Shown: in pieces, positions 37,981 to 48,122 of the stretch
Layout of the letters: each line of letters starts with the position of its first letter
Position numbering within the stretch: position 1 is the stretch's first letter
Origin: CADEED01 sp963711635
GTDB lineage: Bacteria > Pseudomonadota > Gammaproteobacteria > Steroidobacterales > Steroidobacteraceae
Direction: 5' to 3'
Assembly (NCBI GenBank): GCA_963711635.1
Contig: CAVQEZ010000031.1
Coordinates: 37,389 to 101,388 of the forward strand
Length of the DNA: 64,000 nt
Program-made: the position numbers and the translations under genes
The notes under the pieces: model-generated
Database searches by the model: none
What the model was told of the DNA's origin: nothing
Seen by the model: the letters and a program-made list of their open reading frames with translations, nothing else

Positions 37981-39900
37981 TCAGCTCGCGACGCGCAGGT
38001 CCTGCCTGCGGGTGCCGCGCGACTGCGACCGGTCGATGGCCTGGCGCAGGGCATGGATGGACACGGGCTTCGCGAGAAAATCGTTCATGCCGGCGGCCAG
38101 GCAGGCCGCGCGGTCGTCATCCATGGCATTGGCCGTCAGCGCGATGACGGTCACGTGCGGGTCGCGAACTCCGGCGGCGCCGGCACGCAACTGGCGCGTG
38201 GCCTCGAGGCCGTCCAGTTCCGGCATGTTGCAATCCATGAGCACCACATCGAAGTGATCGCGTGCCAGCGCCGCCAGCGCCTGGCGCCCATTCGTCACCA
38301 TGGTGACCCTGTGTCCGAGCTGCTTGAGCATGGCCTCGATGATCGTCTGGTTCACGGCGTTGTCTTCGGCCACCAGGAGCGACAGCGCCTCGCCGCGTGA
38401 CTTCTGCGTGGTGACGTTGCGGGTGCTGGCGGAGATTTCCGCGACCGGCAGATCGAGCGCGAAGCGGAACGTCGAGCCATTCCTGAGTTCGCTGCTGACC
38501 GTGATCTCACCGCCCATGAGCCTGACGAGCTTCTGCGAAATCACGAGGCCCAGTCCCGTGCCGCCGACCGGATGCGCGCGGCCATCGGCCACCTGGCCGA
38601 AGGGCGTGAACAGGCGCGGCAGGGATTCCGGGCTTATGCCGACGCCGGTATCGTGTACACCGAATTCGATGCGGGAGGTGCCCTGCGCGTCCTCGACCTT
38701 GCGCACCACCAGCCGCACTTCACCACGGTCAGTGAACTTCACGGCGTTGTTGCCGAGATTGAGCAGCACCTGCGACAGACGCTGGCGATCGCCGGTTACA
38801 GCCGCGGGCAACGCTGGTTCCGCGTCGATGACGAAGCGGATGTCTTTGGCCCGCGCCTGCGTGCTGAGCAGCGCGTCGATCTCGGCCAGGAGACCGGCAA
38901 GCTCGAAGGCGTCCGGCCGAAGCTCGAGCTTCTCAGCCTCGATCTTCGAGAAGTCGAGGATGTCGTTGATGATCCGCAACAGCGACTCGCCGCTGCCGGC
39001 CAGTATTTCGAGCAGCTTTTTCTGCTCCGGATCTGTCGTCTTGGCACGCAGCAGGTCCGCGACACCCAGCATGCCATTCATGGGCGTGCGGATTTCGTGG
39101 CTCATCATGGCGAGGAAGGTCGCCTTGGCACGATTGGCTGCCTCGGCCGCCGCGGCATTCTGTTCCGCCTCGGCGCGTGCCTGGCGCATCTTCGCGACGA
39201 TGGCTGCCGCGAAGCGGCGCAGTTGGTGTGCGACCGCGCCCGCGCCGATGGATAACAGGGTGACCACCGCCAGCGCCATGTACAGCACCTTGCGGATCGA
39301 CGCGATGCGCTCCTCGAGCTTGTCGAGCACCATGTCCAGCCCGAGCATGCCGACCAGTTCGCCCTTGCTGTCGCGGATAGGCGCGGCGGCGCTCAGATAG
39401 CTGTGCCCGTCGGCGTCGGGGCGGGGCTCAGGATCCGCGTATTCCTTGCCATCGCGGAACGCCGCCTCGTAGGCGGCATCGCGCAGCTCGTACAGCGTCA
39501 TGATCGGATCTGGCGCCAGCTCGTTACCCGGGACGCGGTACAGATTCGCGCCGTCGAGCACCCAGTAGATGCGGCCATTGCGATAGACGCCGGTGTAAAC
39601 GTAGTAGATGTCGTGCGTGGCGCGATGCATGCGTACCAGCGGCGCGAGCAATTGCAGGTGCTCGGGACTTCCCTGCTGCCCGGGTGACGTCAGTTTCGCG
39701 AGCAGGTCGCCATCGATTTGCGCCGCCGTGGCGCGCGCCAGCTGCAGCAGCTCGATCCGTACGGCGTCTACCTGGGCGTCACGTGCCCTCAGGTACAGGA
39801 TGGCCAGGCCGACCGCGGAAACCACGAACGTGATGAGGGCCGCCAGCAGCGCATCGCGCAGCGGGTGGATCTTCCTGCGTGGTTTCGGCCTTTCCGCCAT
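37981..39900 (-). CDS. Hybrid sensor histidine kinase/response regulator
   Basis: A 639-residue membrane kinase. Two membrane helices (LLAALITFVVSAVGLAILYL and MALAVVTLLSIGAGAVA) bracket a periplasmic sensor of about 170 residues that looks like a Cache domain (DIYYVYTGVYRNGRIYWVLDG). Then come HisKA with the phospho-accepting histidine in MSHEIRTPMNG, HATPase_c (NAVKFTD, HDTGVGIS, GGTGLGL) and a C-terminal receiver with the phosphorylated Asp in VLMDCNMPELDG. ATG 39900 is preferred over an upstream ATG. There is no cognate output gene beside it; its HPt or transcription factor must lie elsewhere. Confidence 0.95.
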   Translation of the reverse strand: MAERPKPRRKIHPLRDALLAALITFVVSAVGLAILYLRARDAQVDAVRIELLQLARATAAQIDGDLLAKLTSPGQQGSPEHLQLLAPLVRMHRATHDIYYVYTGVYRNGRIYWVLDGANLYRVPGNELAPDPIMTLYELRDAAYEAAFRDGKEYADPEPRPDADGHSYLSAAAPIRDSKGELVGMLGLDMVLDKLEERIASIRKVLYMALAVVTLLSIGAGAVAHQLRRFAAAIVAKMRQARAEAEQNAAAAEAANRAKATFLAMMSHEIRTPMNGMLGVADLLRAKTTDPEQKKLLEILAGSGESLLRIINDILDFSKIEAEKLELRPDAFELAGLLAEIDALLSTQARAKDIRFVIDAEPALPAAVTGDRQRLSQVLLNLGNNAVKFTDRGEVRLVVRKVEDAQGTSRIEFGVHDTGVGISPESLPRLFTPFGQVADGRAHPVGGTGLGLVISQKLVRLMGGEITVSSELRNGSTFRFALDLPVAEISASTRNVTTQKSRGEALSLLVAEDNAVNQTIIEAMLKQLGHRVTMVTNGRQALAALARDHFDVVLMDCNMPELDGLEATRQLRAGAAGVRDPHVTVIALTANAMDDDRAACLAAGMNDFLAKPVSIHALRQAIDRSQSRGTRRQDLRVAS

Positions 39901-40040
39901 CGAACGCAGCGTGGCGCGGATGTGACGAAATGTCGTTGCGGAACATCGCAACAATCCGTTGCCCCCGGCCAGGCCCGTAGGCGCGTGTCGCAGGCGCGTC
40001 GCCGGACAGCCGGCGTTTGTGACGCAGTTCGCGCCAGCCG

Positions 40041-41348
40041 TCAGTACAGCACGGATTCCAGGACCAGCACGCCGATGATGCCCACCACGCCCACGATGCC
40101 TTCCATCAGCGTCCAGCTCTTGATGGTTTCCTTGATGGACATGTTGAAGTATTCCTTCGCCATCCAGAAGCCCGAATCGTTGACGTGCGAGAACATCAAA
40201 CTACCGGCGCCGATGGCCAGCACCATGAGGTTCGGGTCGACGTTCGTGCTGGCTACCACCGGCGCCATCAGGCCCGCGGCCGTCAGGCCGGCGACGGTCG
40301 CCGAGCCCAATGAAACACGGATCACGCCCGCGATCAGCCAGCCCAGAACCAGCGGGTCGATGTCGATGCCCGTCAGCAGCGCGGAGATGTTCTTGTCGAC
40401 GCCGGTGGCGACGAAGACTTCCTTGAGCGTGCCCGCGCCCGCGATGATCAGCAGGATGACGGCAATGTCCTTCACGGAATTGCCGTACTCATCCATGAGC
40501 GGCTGCATCTTCATGCCGCGCGACAGGCCCAGCGTGTACGTCGCCACCGCCAGGCCCAGCAGCATGACGATCAGCGGGTTGGTCCAGAAGTTCAGCATCG
40601 GCCGCAGATGTTCGGGCGCGTACGGCACCCCCATCGAGCAGGCGATGATCACCACCGGCAGCAGTGCGCTGGCGAAGCAGTTGAAGGCGCTCGGCAGCTC
40701 GCTCTCGGGACGCAGCGGCGCGACGAACAGCGTGATGGGATTGGACTTCACGTTGCGGAACAGGCGCGCGTACAGCGGGCCGGCGCAGATCATCGCGGGC
40801 AGCGCGACGATGAGCCCATAAAACAGCGTCGTGCCCATGTCGGCGCCGAACAGCGGCAACATGGCGGTGGGCGCGGGATGCGGCGGCAGGAAACCATGCG
40901 TCACCGACAGCGACGCGAACAGCGGGATGCCGAGGTAGATGGGCGGCACCTTCGTCTGCTGCACCACCGAGAACACCAGCGGCACCAGCAGCACGAAGCC
41001 CACGTTGTAGAACAGCGGGATGCCAACCAGGAAGCCCGTGAACATCAGCGCCCAGGTCAGATGCTTCTCGCCGAACACGCGCATCAGCACCATGGCGATC
41101 TTCTGCGCCGCGCCGCTGTTGGCCACGAGTTTGCCGAACATGGCGCCGATGCAGACGATGCCGAGCAATCCGGCCATCAGGTTGCCGATGCCCTTTTCGA
41201 GCACGCCCGGCACCTTGTCGATGGGCAAGCCCAGCAATATGGCGGCCACCGACGAGGACACCAGGAATGCCAGGAAGGGCTGCAACTTGCCCCAGCTGAT
41301 GAGCAGCACCAGCAGCACGATCGAGCCGAATACGTACCAGATTTCCAT
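40041..41348 (-). CDS. GntP family gluconate:H+ symporter
   Basis: A 435-residue polytopic inner-membrane permease of the GntP family, which imports gluconate or related sugar acids. It is hydrophobic throughout, with family blocks GIPLFYNVGFVLLVPLVF, THGFLPPHPAPTA, RVSLGSATVAGLTAAG and SHVNDSGFWM. It precedes the SMP-30 gene's stop by 13 bases, and a GH3 gene lies further on, all on the minus strand. The cluster suggests hydrolysis of oligosaccharides and use of the resulting aldonate or lactone. Confidence 0.93.
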   Translation of the reverse strand: MEIWYVFGSIVLLVLLISWGKLQPFLAFLVSSSVAAILLGLPIDKVPGVLEKGIGNLMAGLLGIVCIGAMFGKLVANSGAAQKIAMVLMRVFGEKHLTWALMFTGFLVGIPLFYNVGFVLLVPLVFSVVQQTKVPPIYLGIPLFASLSVTHGFLPPHPAPTAMLPLFGADMGTTLFYGLIVALPAMICAGPLYARLFRNVKSNPITLFVAPLRPESELPSAFNCFASALLPVVIIACSMGVPYAPEHLRPMLNFWTNPLIVMLLGLAVATYTLGLSRGMKMQPLMDEYGNSVKDIAVILLIIAGAGTLKEVFVATGVDKNISALLTGIDIDPLVLGWLIAGVIRVSLGSATVAGLTAAGLMAPVVASTNVDPNLMVLAIGAGSLMFSHVNDSGFWMAKEYFNMSIKETIKSWTLMEGIVGVVGIIGVLVLESVLY

Positions 41349-41361
41349 CTACTCACTGTGT

Positions 41362-42401
41362 CTAGAAGCCGGCGCCTTTGATGTTGAGCCGGATGCGCGC
41401 CAGCATGTCGTGCGAGGTCATGTACAGCGTCCGCCCGTCGTCGCCGAACTTGCAGTTGGCGGTCTGTTTGCCGTCCCAGATGCGTCCCAGCCGCTTGCCG
41501 TCCTTCGACAGCACCAGCACGCCGCCAGGACCGGTGGCGAACACCGTGCCGTCGGCCGCCACCGTGAGTCCGTCCGGTGCGCCCGGAGCGCCCGGCTTCG
41601 CCAGATCGGTGGTGTCGTTGAACAGCTTCTTGCCGGTGACGTTGCCGTTCTTGTCGAGCGAATAGGCATTGATGATGGCCTTGCTGCCTTCCGACTGCGC
41701 CACGTACAGCACGCTCTCGTCGGGCGACAGCGCCACGCCATTGGGCCGCGTGAGCTCCTTCTCGATGGCCGTGACCTTGCCGTCCGTGCCCATGCGGTAC
41801 ACGCCGTTGAAAGGAATTTCCTTCTCCGGCGCGTCGTCGAAATTCTTGAAGCCATAGGGCGGATCGGTGAAGAACAACACGCCGCTCTTCGTCTTGACCA
41901 CATCGTTCGGGCTCGAGAACTTCTTGCCGTCGAAGCTCATGGCCACCGGCGTCTTCTTCTTGGTGGCGAGATCGAGGCGCTGGATGCCGCGATTGCCCGT
42001 GTCCGCGAGCAGGATGCTGTTCGCGTCGAATACCGCGAGGCCGTTGGCGCCCGCCTCGCGCCAGATGGCGGGATCGAAGCTGGCCGCGCCGGACGGATCG
42101 AGGAATTTTTCCAGCCCGCCTTTCTGGGACCACTTCCACATCTTGTTGCCGGGCACGTCGGTGAACAGCAGGTAGCCGCCGGACTTGACCCAGATCGGGC
42201 CCTCGGCCCAGCCGAAACCATCGGCGAGTTTCTCGATCTTCCAGTCCTTGGGCACGATGGCGTCCATCGCCGGATCCCAGCGATCGATGCGCCCATTGTC
42301 GATGACCGTGATTGCGTTCGTGGTTGAACCGGCGGCTCGGCCGCGCAGGCCGTACAGATCATCAACAGCGCCAACGCGCCGGCGCCTGAAAACTTGCCCA
42401 T
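41362..42401 (-). CDS. SMP-30/gluconolactonase-like lipoprotein (one frameshift)
   Basis: A secreted six-bladed beta-propeller lactonase. The start MGKFSGAGALALLMICTACAAEP is a lipoprotein signal. After a shift near 42325 the chain continues TNAITVIDNGRIDRWDPAMD to GFGWAEGPIW. Metal-site residues of the family can be placed: Glu in WAEGP, Asn in SSPNDVV and TRPNGVALS, Asp in GAPDGLTV. Such enzymes open gluconolactone or similar lactones to the acid, which the neighbouring GntP permease could import. Repaired length is about 346 residues. Confidence 0.88.
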
Positions 42402-42412
42402 AATCCCCCTCC

Positions 42413-44725
42413 TTAATTGAAACCGGAAACTATCACGCGCGTGGGTAGCGCTGCCGCCGGTGCCGAGCCCGTGTGTGTTTTTGTGATTTCGAATGAACCA
42501 TGGGCGCGCAGGTCCGCCGACGACGCGCCGATCCAGAAATCGATTCGCCCGGCCTCGACCAGCCACTGGCCCTGCGGGCTCCAGAAGGCGAGTTGTTCGG
42601 GCGTGAGGCTGAAGGTCACGCGCTTGCGCTGGCCGGCGCCGAGCTCGACGCGCTTGAAGCCGCGCAGCTCGAGCACCGGACGCGCGACCGTCGCCACGGG
42701 ATCGCGCACGTAGAGCTGCACGACTTCATCCGCGGCGACGCCGCCGGTGTTTTCGATGCGTGATGGCAATGTCGATGCGCTCGCCCGGGCCCACCGACTG
42801 CGTGCTCTGCGACAGATCGCTGTAGCGAAACTCGCTGTACGTGAGGCCATGACCGAAGGGGAACAGCGGCGTGATCGGCAAGTCGTGGTAGCGCACCGTG
42901 TCCTTGGTGAGATCCGGATCGGCGGGCCGGCCCGTGGCGTTCGCCGAGTAATAGAACGGCACCGCGCCGGTGGTGCGCGGGAAGGCTGCCGGCAGCCTGC
43001 CGCGCGGGAGAATACTTGCCGAACAGCACGTCGGCGACGGCGTTGCCGCGCTTCGACGCCCAGCATCCAGGTCTCGAGGATCGCCGGCGCGTTCTCGGCC
43101 AGCCACGGCAATCGCCAGCGGCCGGCCGTTCGCCAGCAGCGACGACGACGGGCTTGCCGGTCTCGAGGACGCGCCGCGCGAGCGCCAGCTGGCTCGCCGG
43201 CAGCTCGATGTTCGAGCGGCTGCGCGCCTCGCCGCGAGAGGTCGAAATGCTCGCCGATCACGAGCACGATCGACGTCCGCCGACTTCGCCGCCGCACCGC
43301 GGCCGGGATGCCGGAGCGATCGTCGGTTGCGCGGCTCGGCGCCGGCCGCGGACACGATCTTCAGCGTCGCGCGGCGCGCGCGGCCTTGATGCCTGCAGCA
43401 TCGTCACGACGTCCTCGGCCTTGCCCTGCGCGCGCCACGAGCCCAGCAACGACATGCCGTCCTTGGCCAGCGCGCCGACGCACGGCGATGCTGCGCAGCT
43501 TCGCCGCGATCGAGCGGCAGCAGCTTGCCGTCGTTCTTCAGCAGCACGATCGACTGCCGCGCGATGCCGCGCGCGGCTTCGCGGTGATCGGCGCGACAGC
43601 AGCTCGCGCGCTTCGCGCTTCGGCATCGTGGTACTGCATCGGCCGGTCGAACAGGCCCGAGCTGTTCCTTGACGGGGAGCATGCGCCGCACCGCCTCGTC
43701 GAGTAGTTTGAGGCGCGCCGGATCCTTCTCGATCGCCGCTTTCAGGTCGTCGGCGAACACGCCGCCCACCATGTCCATGTCGACGCTGGCATCGAGCGCC
43801 AGCCGCCGGCGGCCGTGCGCGTCGGCGGCCACGCCGTGGTTGATGAGCTCGGCGATGGCGTTCCAGTCGCTGAGACCATGAGGCCCTGGCATCCCCAGCG
43901 TTCGCGCAGGGTGCCGCGCAGCAGCTCGCGGTTGGCGGTGGTCGGCACGCCGGCGATGTCGTTGAAGGCCACCATGAACGAGCCGGAGCCGGCGTTCGCC
44001 GCGGCGTAGAACGGCGGTAGATAGACTTCCTTCAGCGTGCGCTCGGAGATGTCCGCGCTGTCGTAGTCGCGCCCGCCGGTGGCGGCGCCATAGGCGCCGA
44101 AATGCTTGGCGGTGGCCATCAGCGAGCCCGGGCCGCAGACGTTGCCGCCCTGGTAGCCGCCCACCTGCGCGGCGGCCATGCGCGCGCCGAGATAGGGATC
44201 CTCACCCGCGCCTTCGACGATGCGTCCCCAGCGCGGATCGCGCGCGATGTCGATCATCGGCGCGAAGGTCCAGTGCAGGCCCGCCGCGGTGGCTTCTTCG
44301 GCGGCGACCCGCGCGGCGCGTTCCGCGGCGTCGGGCGCGAACGTGGCGGCCATGGCGAGCGGTACCGGGAAGATGGTGCGGTAGCCGTGGACCACGTCCA
44401 TCGCGAACAGCAGCGGGATGCCGAGTCGCGATTCCTCGACCGCGACCTTCTGCAGGCGGCCGAGCGGCTCGGCGCCCGCGACGTGCAGATAGGAGCCGAC
44501 CGAGCCGGTGCGCACCCGCTCGAGCTCGGCGTCGTCGAGGCGCGAATTCAGCGCCTTGCTGCGGCCGCCGGCACGCTGCACCAGCTGGCCGAGCTTTTCG
44601 TCCAGCGTCATCTGCTTCAATAGGACTTCAGGACGGGATGCTGTCTGTGCGGCGGCATGGCCGGCGCAGGACAAAAAGACGACAGCAAGACAGGCCACCC
44701 CCGCGTGGCGCACGGAACCCGACAA
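42413..44725 (-). CDS. GH3 beta-glucosidase, BglX-like (many frameshifts)
   Basis: A secreted family-3 glycoside hydrolase of about 760 residues after repair. The start (TTG 44725) gives a signal peptide ending HAAAQ. The first 280 residues are intact, with MTLDEKLGQLVQ, MDVVHGYRTIFPVPLA and KHFGAYGAATGGRDY. The nucleophile aspartate is in (VS)DWNAI, exactly where the first shift occurs near 43880. At least six more shifts follow up to 42770. The C-terminal fibronectin-like domain (DEVVQLYVRDPVATV, GFKRVELGAG) is clear. It probably cleaves beta-linked gluco- or xylo-oligosaccharides. Confidence 0.9.
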
Positions 44726-44792
44726 TTGAACTCTCCGTCTTTGTTGTTGCCCGAATCTACCCGAATCCCCGTCACGAATCCCAGGAACCGTC

Positions 44793-45263
44793 TTGCTAGT
44801 CGCGATTCATTCCGTGGCCCATTGGCTGTTCCGGCATCACGTGCCGCTGCTGCCCTTGCTGCTGACATTGTTCAATCGCGTGGTGTTCGCCGTGCAGCTG
44901 CCTGCCGCCACCACGTTGGGCCGCGGCGTGAAGCTGAACTATTCCGGGCTGGGCACGGTCCTGCATCCGCGCGCCGTCATCGGCAATCGCGTGGAGATCG
45001 GGCCGGGCGTGGTGATCGGCGGCCGTTCCCACATCTGGGAGGTGCCCGTCATCGAGGACGATGTGCAGATCGGCGTGGGCGCCAAAATCCTGGGGCCGGT
45101 TCGCGTGGGTCGCGGCGCCATCGTCGGCGCGAACGCCGTGGTGCTGCACGACGTGCCACCGGGGGCCGTGGTTGCGGGCATTCCCGCACGCATCCTGCGC
45201 CGGCGCGAGCCCGATTCAGGCAATGACATCCTGAAGACCGACATCAGCAACACGGGTACATGA
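44793..45263 (+). CDS. Left-handed beta-helix acyltransferase, serine acetyltransferase-like
   Basis: A 156-residue protein. An N-terminal hydrophobic helix region (VAHWLFRHHVPLLPLLLTLFNRVVF) is followed by hexapeptide repeats (TVLHPRAVIGNRVEIGPGVVIGG, VQIGVGAKILGPVRVGRGAIVGANAVVLHD) and the terminal loop VPPGAVVAGIPARIL. This is the layout of short serine-acetyltransferase-like enzymes in polysaccharide or surface-glycan loci. The acceptor is unknown. Start TTG 44793 follows a CAGGAA. No cysteine-synthesis gene is near. Confidence 0.8.
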   Translation: MLVAIHSVAHWLFRHHVPLLPLLLTLFNRVVFAVQLPAATTLGRGVKLNYSGLGTVLHPRAVIGNRVEIGPGVVIGGRSHIWEVPVIEDDVQIGVGAKILGPVRVGRGAIVGANAVVLHDVPPGAVVAGIPARILRRREPDSGNDILKTDISNTGT

Positions 45264-45294
45264 ATTCGCACGGTCGACGCGGCACACTTGCCGC

Positions 45295-48120
45295 ATGCGC
45301 CGACTGCTGCTGCCTGCCCTCTACGCTCTGCTCTTCAACGGACTGAGCCACGCGGCCGACCCGGTTCCGGCCGACTACCTGGCGCGGCTGGCAGCCGCCC
45401 GCATCCCGCGTGACGCGGCCGCCGTGGTCGTGGCGCCGCTCGACGGCGGCACGCTGCGCTGGGACGACAACCAGAAGAAACCCATGAATCCGGCGAGCAC
45501 CATGAAGCTCGTCACCACCTACGCGGCGCTGCACCTGTTAGGGCCGGCGTTCATGTTCCGTACCGAGGTGCTGGCCGACGGACCGCTGGCCGGTGACGTG
45601 CTGCGCGGCGAGCTGTACGTGCGCGGCGGCGGCGATCCGCACCTGGTCATCGAGAACCTCTGGCAGCTGGTCACGCGCGTGCGCGGCTTCGGCATCCGCG
45701 ACGTCCGCGGCGACCTGGTGCTGGACAAGGGCATCTTCGAGCCGCTGGCGCATGACCCGGGCCAGTTCGACGGCGAAGAAGGGCGGGCCTACAACGTCGG
45801 TCCCGACGCATTGCTGGTGAACTTCAAATCCATCGCCGTGACCTTCGTGCCGGACCCGGCCGCCAAAGTGGCAAGGGTCATGGTCATCCCCGAAGTGGCC
45901 GGCATGAAATATCAACGCATGGTGCCGGGCGTGGAGGGCGGCTGTGGCGACTGGCGCGGGCGGCTGCGCGCGGACATCAACGATCCCATGAACATCCGCT
46001 TCGGCGGCGCCTACCCGCTGGGCTGTGGCGAGCGAGCCATCTACCTCGGCGCGCTCGCGCACACTAACTACTTTGGCGCGGTGTTCCGCGCGCTCTGGGA
46101 GCGGCAGGGCGGCTCGTGGACCGGCAAGGTGCGCGAGGCCACGGTGCCGGCGACGGCACGGCTGGTGGCGGCGCAGGAATCGCCGCCCCTGGCCATGCTG
46201 ATCCGCGACATCAACAAGTTCTCCAACAACGTCATGACCCAGCAGCTGTTCCTGACCATGGGCGCGGCCGGTGGCGAGGCAGGCAACCCGGAACGCGGCG
46301 CCGCCGCGGTGCGCGGACTGCTGGCGGCGCGCGGCATCGTGGCGCCGGAGCTCATCCTGGAGAACGGCTGCGGTCTGTCGCGCGTCGAGCGCATCTCGGC
46401 CGGCTCGCTGGCCACCGTGCTCACCGATGCCTGGAAGAGCCAGTGGATGAGCGAGCTCATGTCCTCGCTGCCGGTGTCCGGCGTGGATGGGACCATGCAG
46501 CGCCGGAACGTGGTCGCCGGCGCGGCGCACATGAAAACCGGCCTGCTCGAGGACACGCGCGCCGTGGCCGGTTATGTGCTCGCGGCCAGCGGCCGGCGCT
46601 ATGTGGTGGTGGCCATCATCAACCACCCGGCGGCGGCACGCGGCACGGGTGCCCATGACGCGCTGATCGATTGGGTCTATCGGACCGGTTGCAAGATGCG
46701 CGCCCCCATGTCAGTCACACCTCAACGCGTACCGGTCACGGTACTCACGGGCTTCCTTGGCTCCGGAAAAACCACGCTGCTGAACCGCATCCTTTCCGAG
46801 AAACACGGCAAGCGCATCGCGGTCATCGAGAACGAGTTCGGCGAGGTCGGCGTCGACAGCGAGCTGGTCATCGGCGCCGAAGAGGAGCTGTTCGAGACCA
46901 ACAACGGCTGCATCTGCTGCACGGTGCGCGGCGACCTGATCCGCATCCTGGGCCAGCTCATGAAGCGCCGCGACAAGTTCGACTACATCCTCATCGAGAC
47001 CACGGGCATGGCGGACCCGGGCCCGGTGGCGCAGACCTTCTTCCTGGACGACGAGCTCAAGACCCAGTTCCAGCTCGATGCCATCGTCACCATGGTCGAC
47101 GCCAAGCACTTCCTGCAGCACGTCGACGAGCTCAACGAGCCGGCCGAGCAGGTGGCCTTCGCCGACCTGGTGCTGCTCAACAAGACCGACCTGGTGGACG
47201 CGGCGGCGCTGGAACGCATCGAGAGCCGCATCCGCGGCATCAATGGCACCGCGAAGATCCTGCGCACGAAGAATGCCGATGCGCCGATCGACGCGGTGCT
47301 CAACGTCGGCGCCTTCGACCTGAACCGCGCGCTCGCCGTGGACGAGGCCTTCCTCGAGCCCGAGTATCCGTTCGAGTGGGGCGGCGTCTACGAGCTCGCC
47401 GCGGGTGACTATCTACTCAAGACCGCGGGCGAACACGATCATCACGCGCATGAGCATGGTCACGATCATCACCACCATGACCATGACCATGATCATGAGC
47501 ACGAAGGCCACGCACACGAGGACCTGGATGTGGTGGTGTTTGCCGTGGCCGCGCACACGCCCGGCGAACTGGCGGCCGCCGTCGAACCCGCGGTGCGCGC
47601 TTTCGCGGAGCCGGCGACGGTGGTTGGATGCCACGGAGCGCTCGCTCCGGTTCCGGGACACTTCGCCATCGACATTTCGCATCCCGGCGCGGATTTCAAA
47701 TTGAAGATCGCGAAAGCCGGGGCCTATGCGCTGTTCTGCGAACATCACCCGGCCGAGTTCGGCCTGCATCTGGAAGGCCGGAAACCCACGGCGGAGAAGC
47801 GGTTCGCCTCGCATCACCACGAGGACGACATCAGCTCGATCGGCATCCGCGATCCGCGCGCGCTGGATCCCGCCAAGCTAAACCAGTGGCTGGACTATCT
47901 ACTCAAGACCCGCGGCCAGGACATCTTCCGCATGAAGGGTGTGCTCAACGTCAAGGGCGAAGATCGCCGCCAGGTGTTCCACGGCGTGCACATGATGTTC
48001 GACGCGCAGGCGGAGCGGCCCTGGGGTTCGACCCCGCGCCACAACAGCCTGGTGTTCATCGGCCGGGGGCTGGACCGCGCTGAGCTCGAAGCGGGATTCG
48101 AATCCGCCGTCGCGAAGTAG
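45295..48120 (+). CDS. DacB-like D-Ala-D-Ala carboxypeptidase joined in frame to a CobW-type GTPase
   Basis: One uninterrupted frame of 941 residues. Part one (about 1-465) is a PBP4/DacB serine peptidase with a signal peptide and the three active-site motifs: STMKL (SxxK), SNN in INKFSNNVMT, and KTG in MKTGLLED. Part two starts at Met 472 (ATG 46708; another at 46696). It is a G3E GTPase: P-loop GFLGSGKTT, metal motif GCICC, NKTD, and a histidine-rich loop at about 47433-47520. CobW C-terminal residues follow. The first part acts in the periplasm and the second in the cytoplasm, so a lost stop near 46700 is likely. Confidence 0.88.
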   Translation: MRRLLLPALYALLFNGLSHAADPVPADYLARLAAARIPRDAAAVVVAPLDGGTLRWDDNQKKPMNPASTMKLVTTYAALHLLGPAFMFRTEVLADGPLAGDVLRGELYVRGGGDPHLVIENLWQLVTRVRGFGIRDVRGDLVLDKGIFEPLAHDPGQFDGEEGRAYNVGPDALLVNFKSIAVTFVPDPAAKVARVMVIPEVAGMKYQRMVPGVEGGCGDWRGRLRADINDPMNIRFGGAYPLGCGERAIYLGALAHTNYFGAVFRALWERQGGSWTGKVREATVPATARLVAAQESPPLAMLIRDINKFSNNVMTQQLFLTMGAAGGEAGNPERGAAAVRGLLAARGIVAPELILENGCGLSRVERISAGSLATVLTDAWKSQWMSELMSSLPVSGVDGTMQRRNVVAGAAHMKTGLLEDTRAVAGYVLAASGRRYVVVAIINHPAAARGTGAHDALIDWVYRTGCKMRAPMSVTPQRVPVTVLTGFLGSGKTTLLNRILSEKHGKRIAVIENEFGEVGVDSELVIGAEEELFETNNGCICCTVRGDLIRILGQLMKRRDKFDYILIETTGMADPGPVAQTFFLDDELKTQFQLDAIVTMVDAKHFLQHVDELNEPAEQVAFADLVLLNKTDLVDAAALERIESRIRGINGTAKILRTKNADAPIDAVLNVGAFDLNRALAVDEAFLEPEYPFEWGGVYELAAGDYLLKTAGEHDHHAHEHGHDHHHHDHDHDHEHEGHAHEDLDVVVFAVAAHTPGELAAAVEPAVRAFAEPATVVGCHGALAPVPGHFAIDISHPGADFKLKIAKAGAYALFCEHHPAEFGLHLEGRKPTAEKRFASHHHEDDISSIGIRDPRALDPAKLNQWLDYLLKTRGQDIFRMKGVLNVKGEDRRQVFHGVHMMFDAQAERPWGSTPRHNSLVFIGRGLDRAELEAGFESAVAK

Positions 48121-48122
48121 CC

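Noticed and set aside
47433..47520. CATGACCATGA-type repeats as a regulatory repeat array
   Set aside because: The repeats encode the His/Asp-rich metal-binding loop of the CobW-type GTPase in frame.
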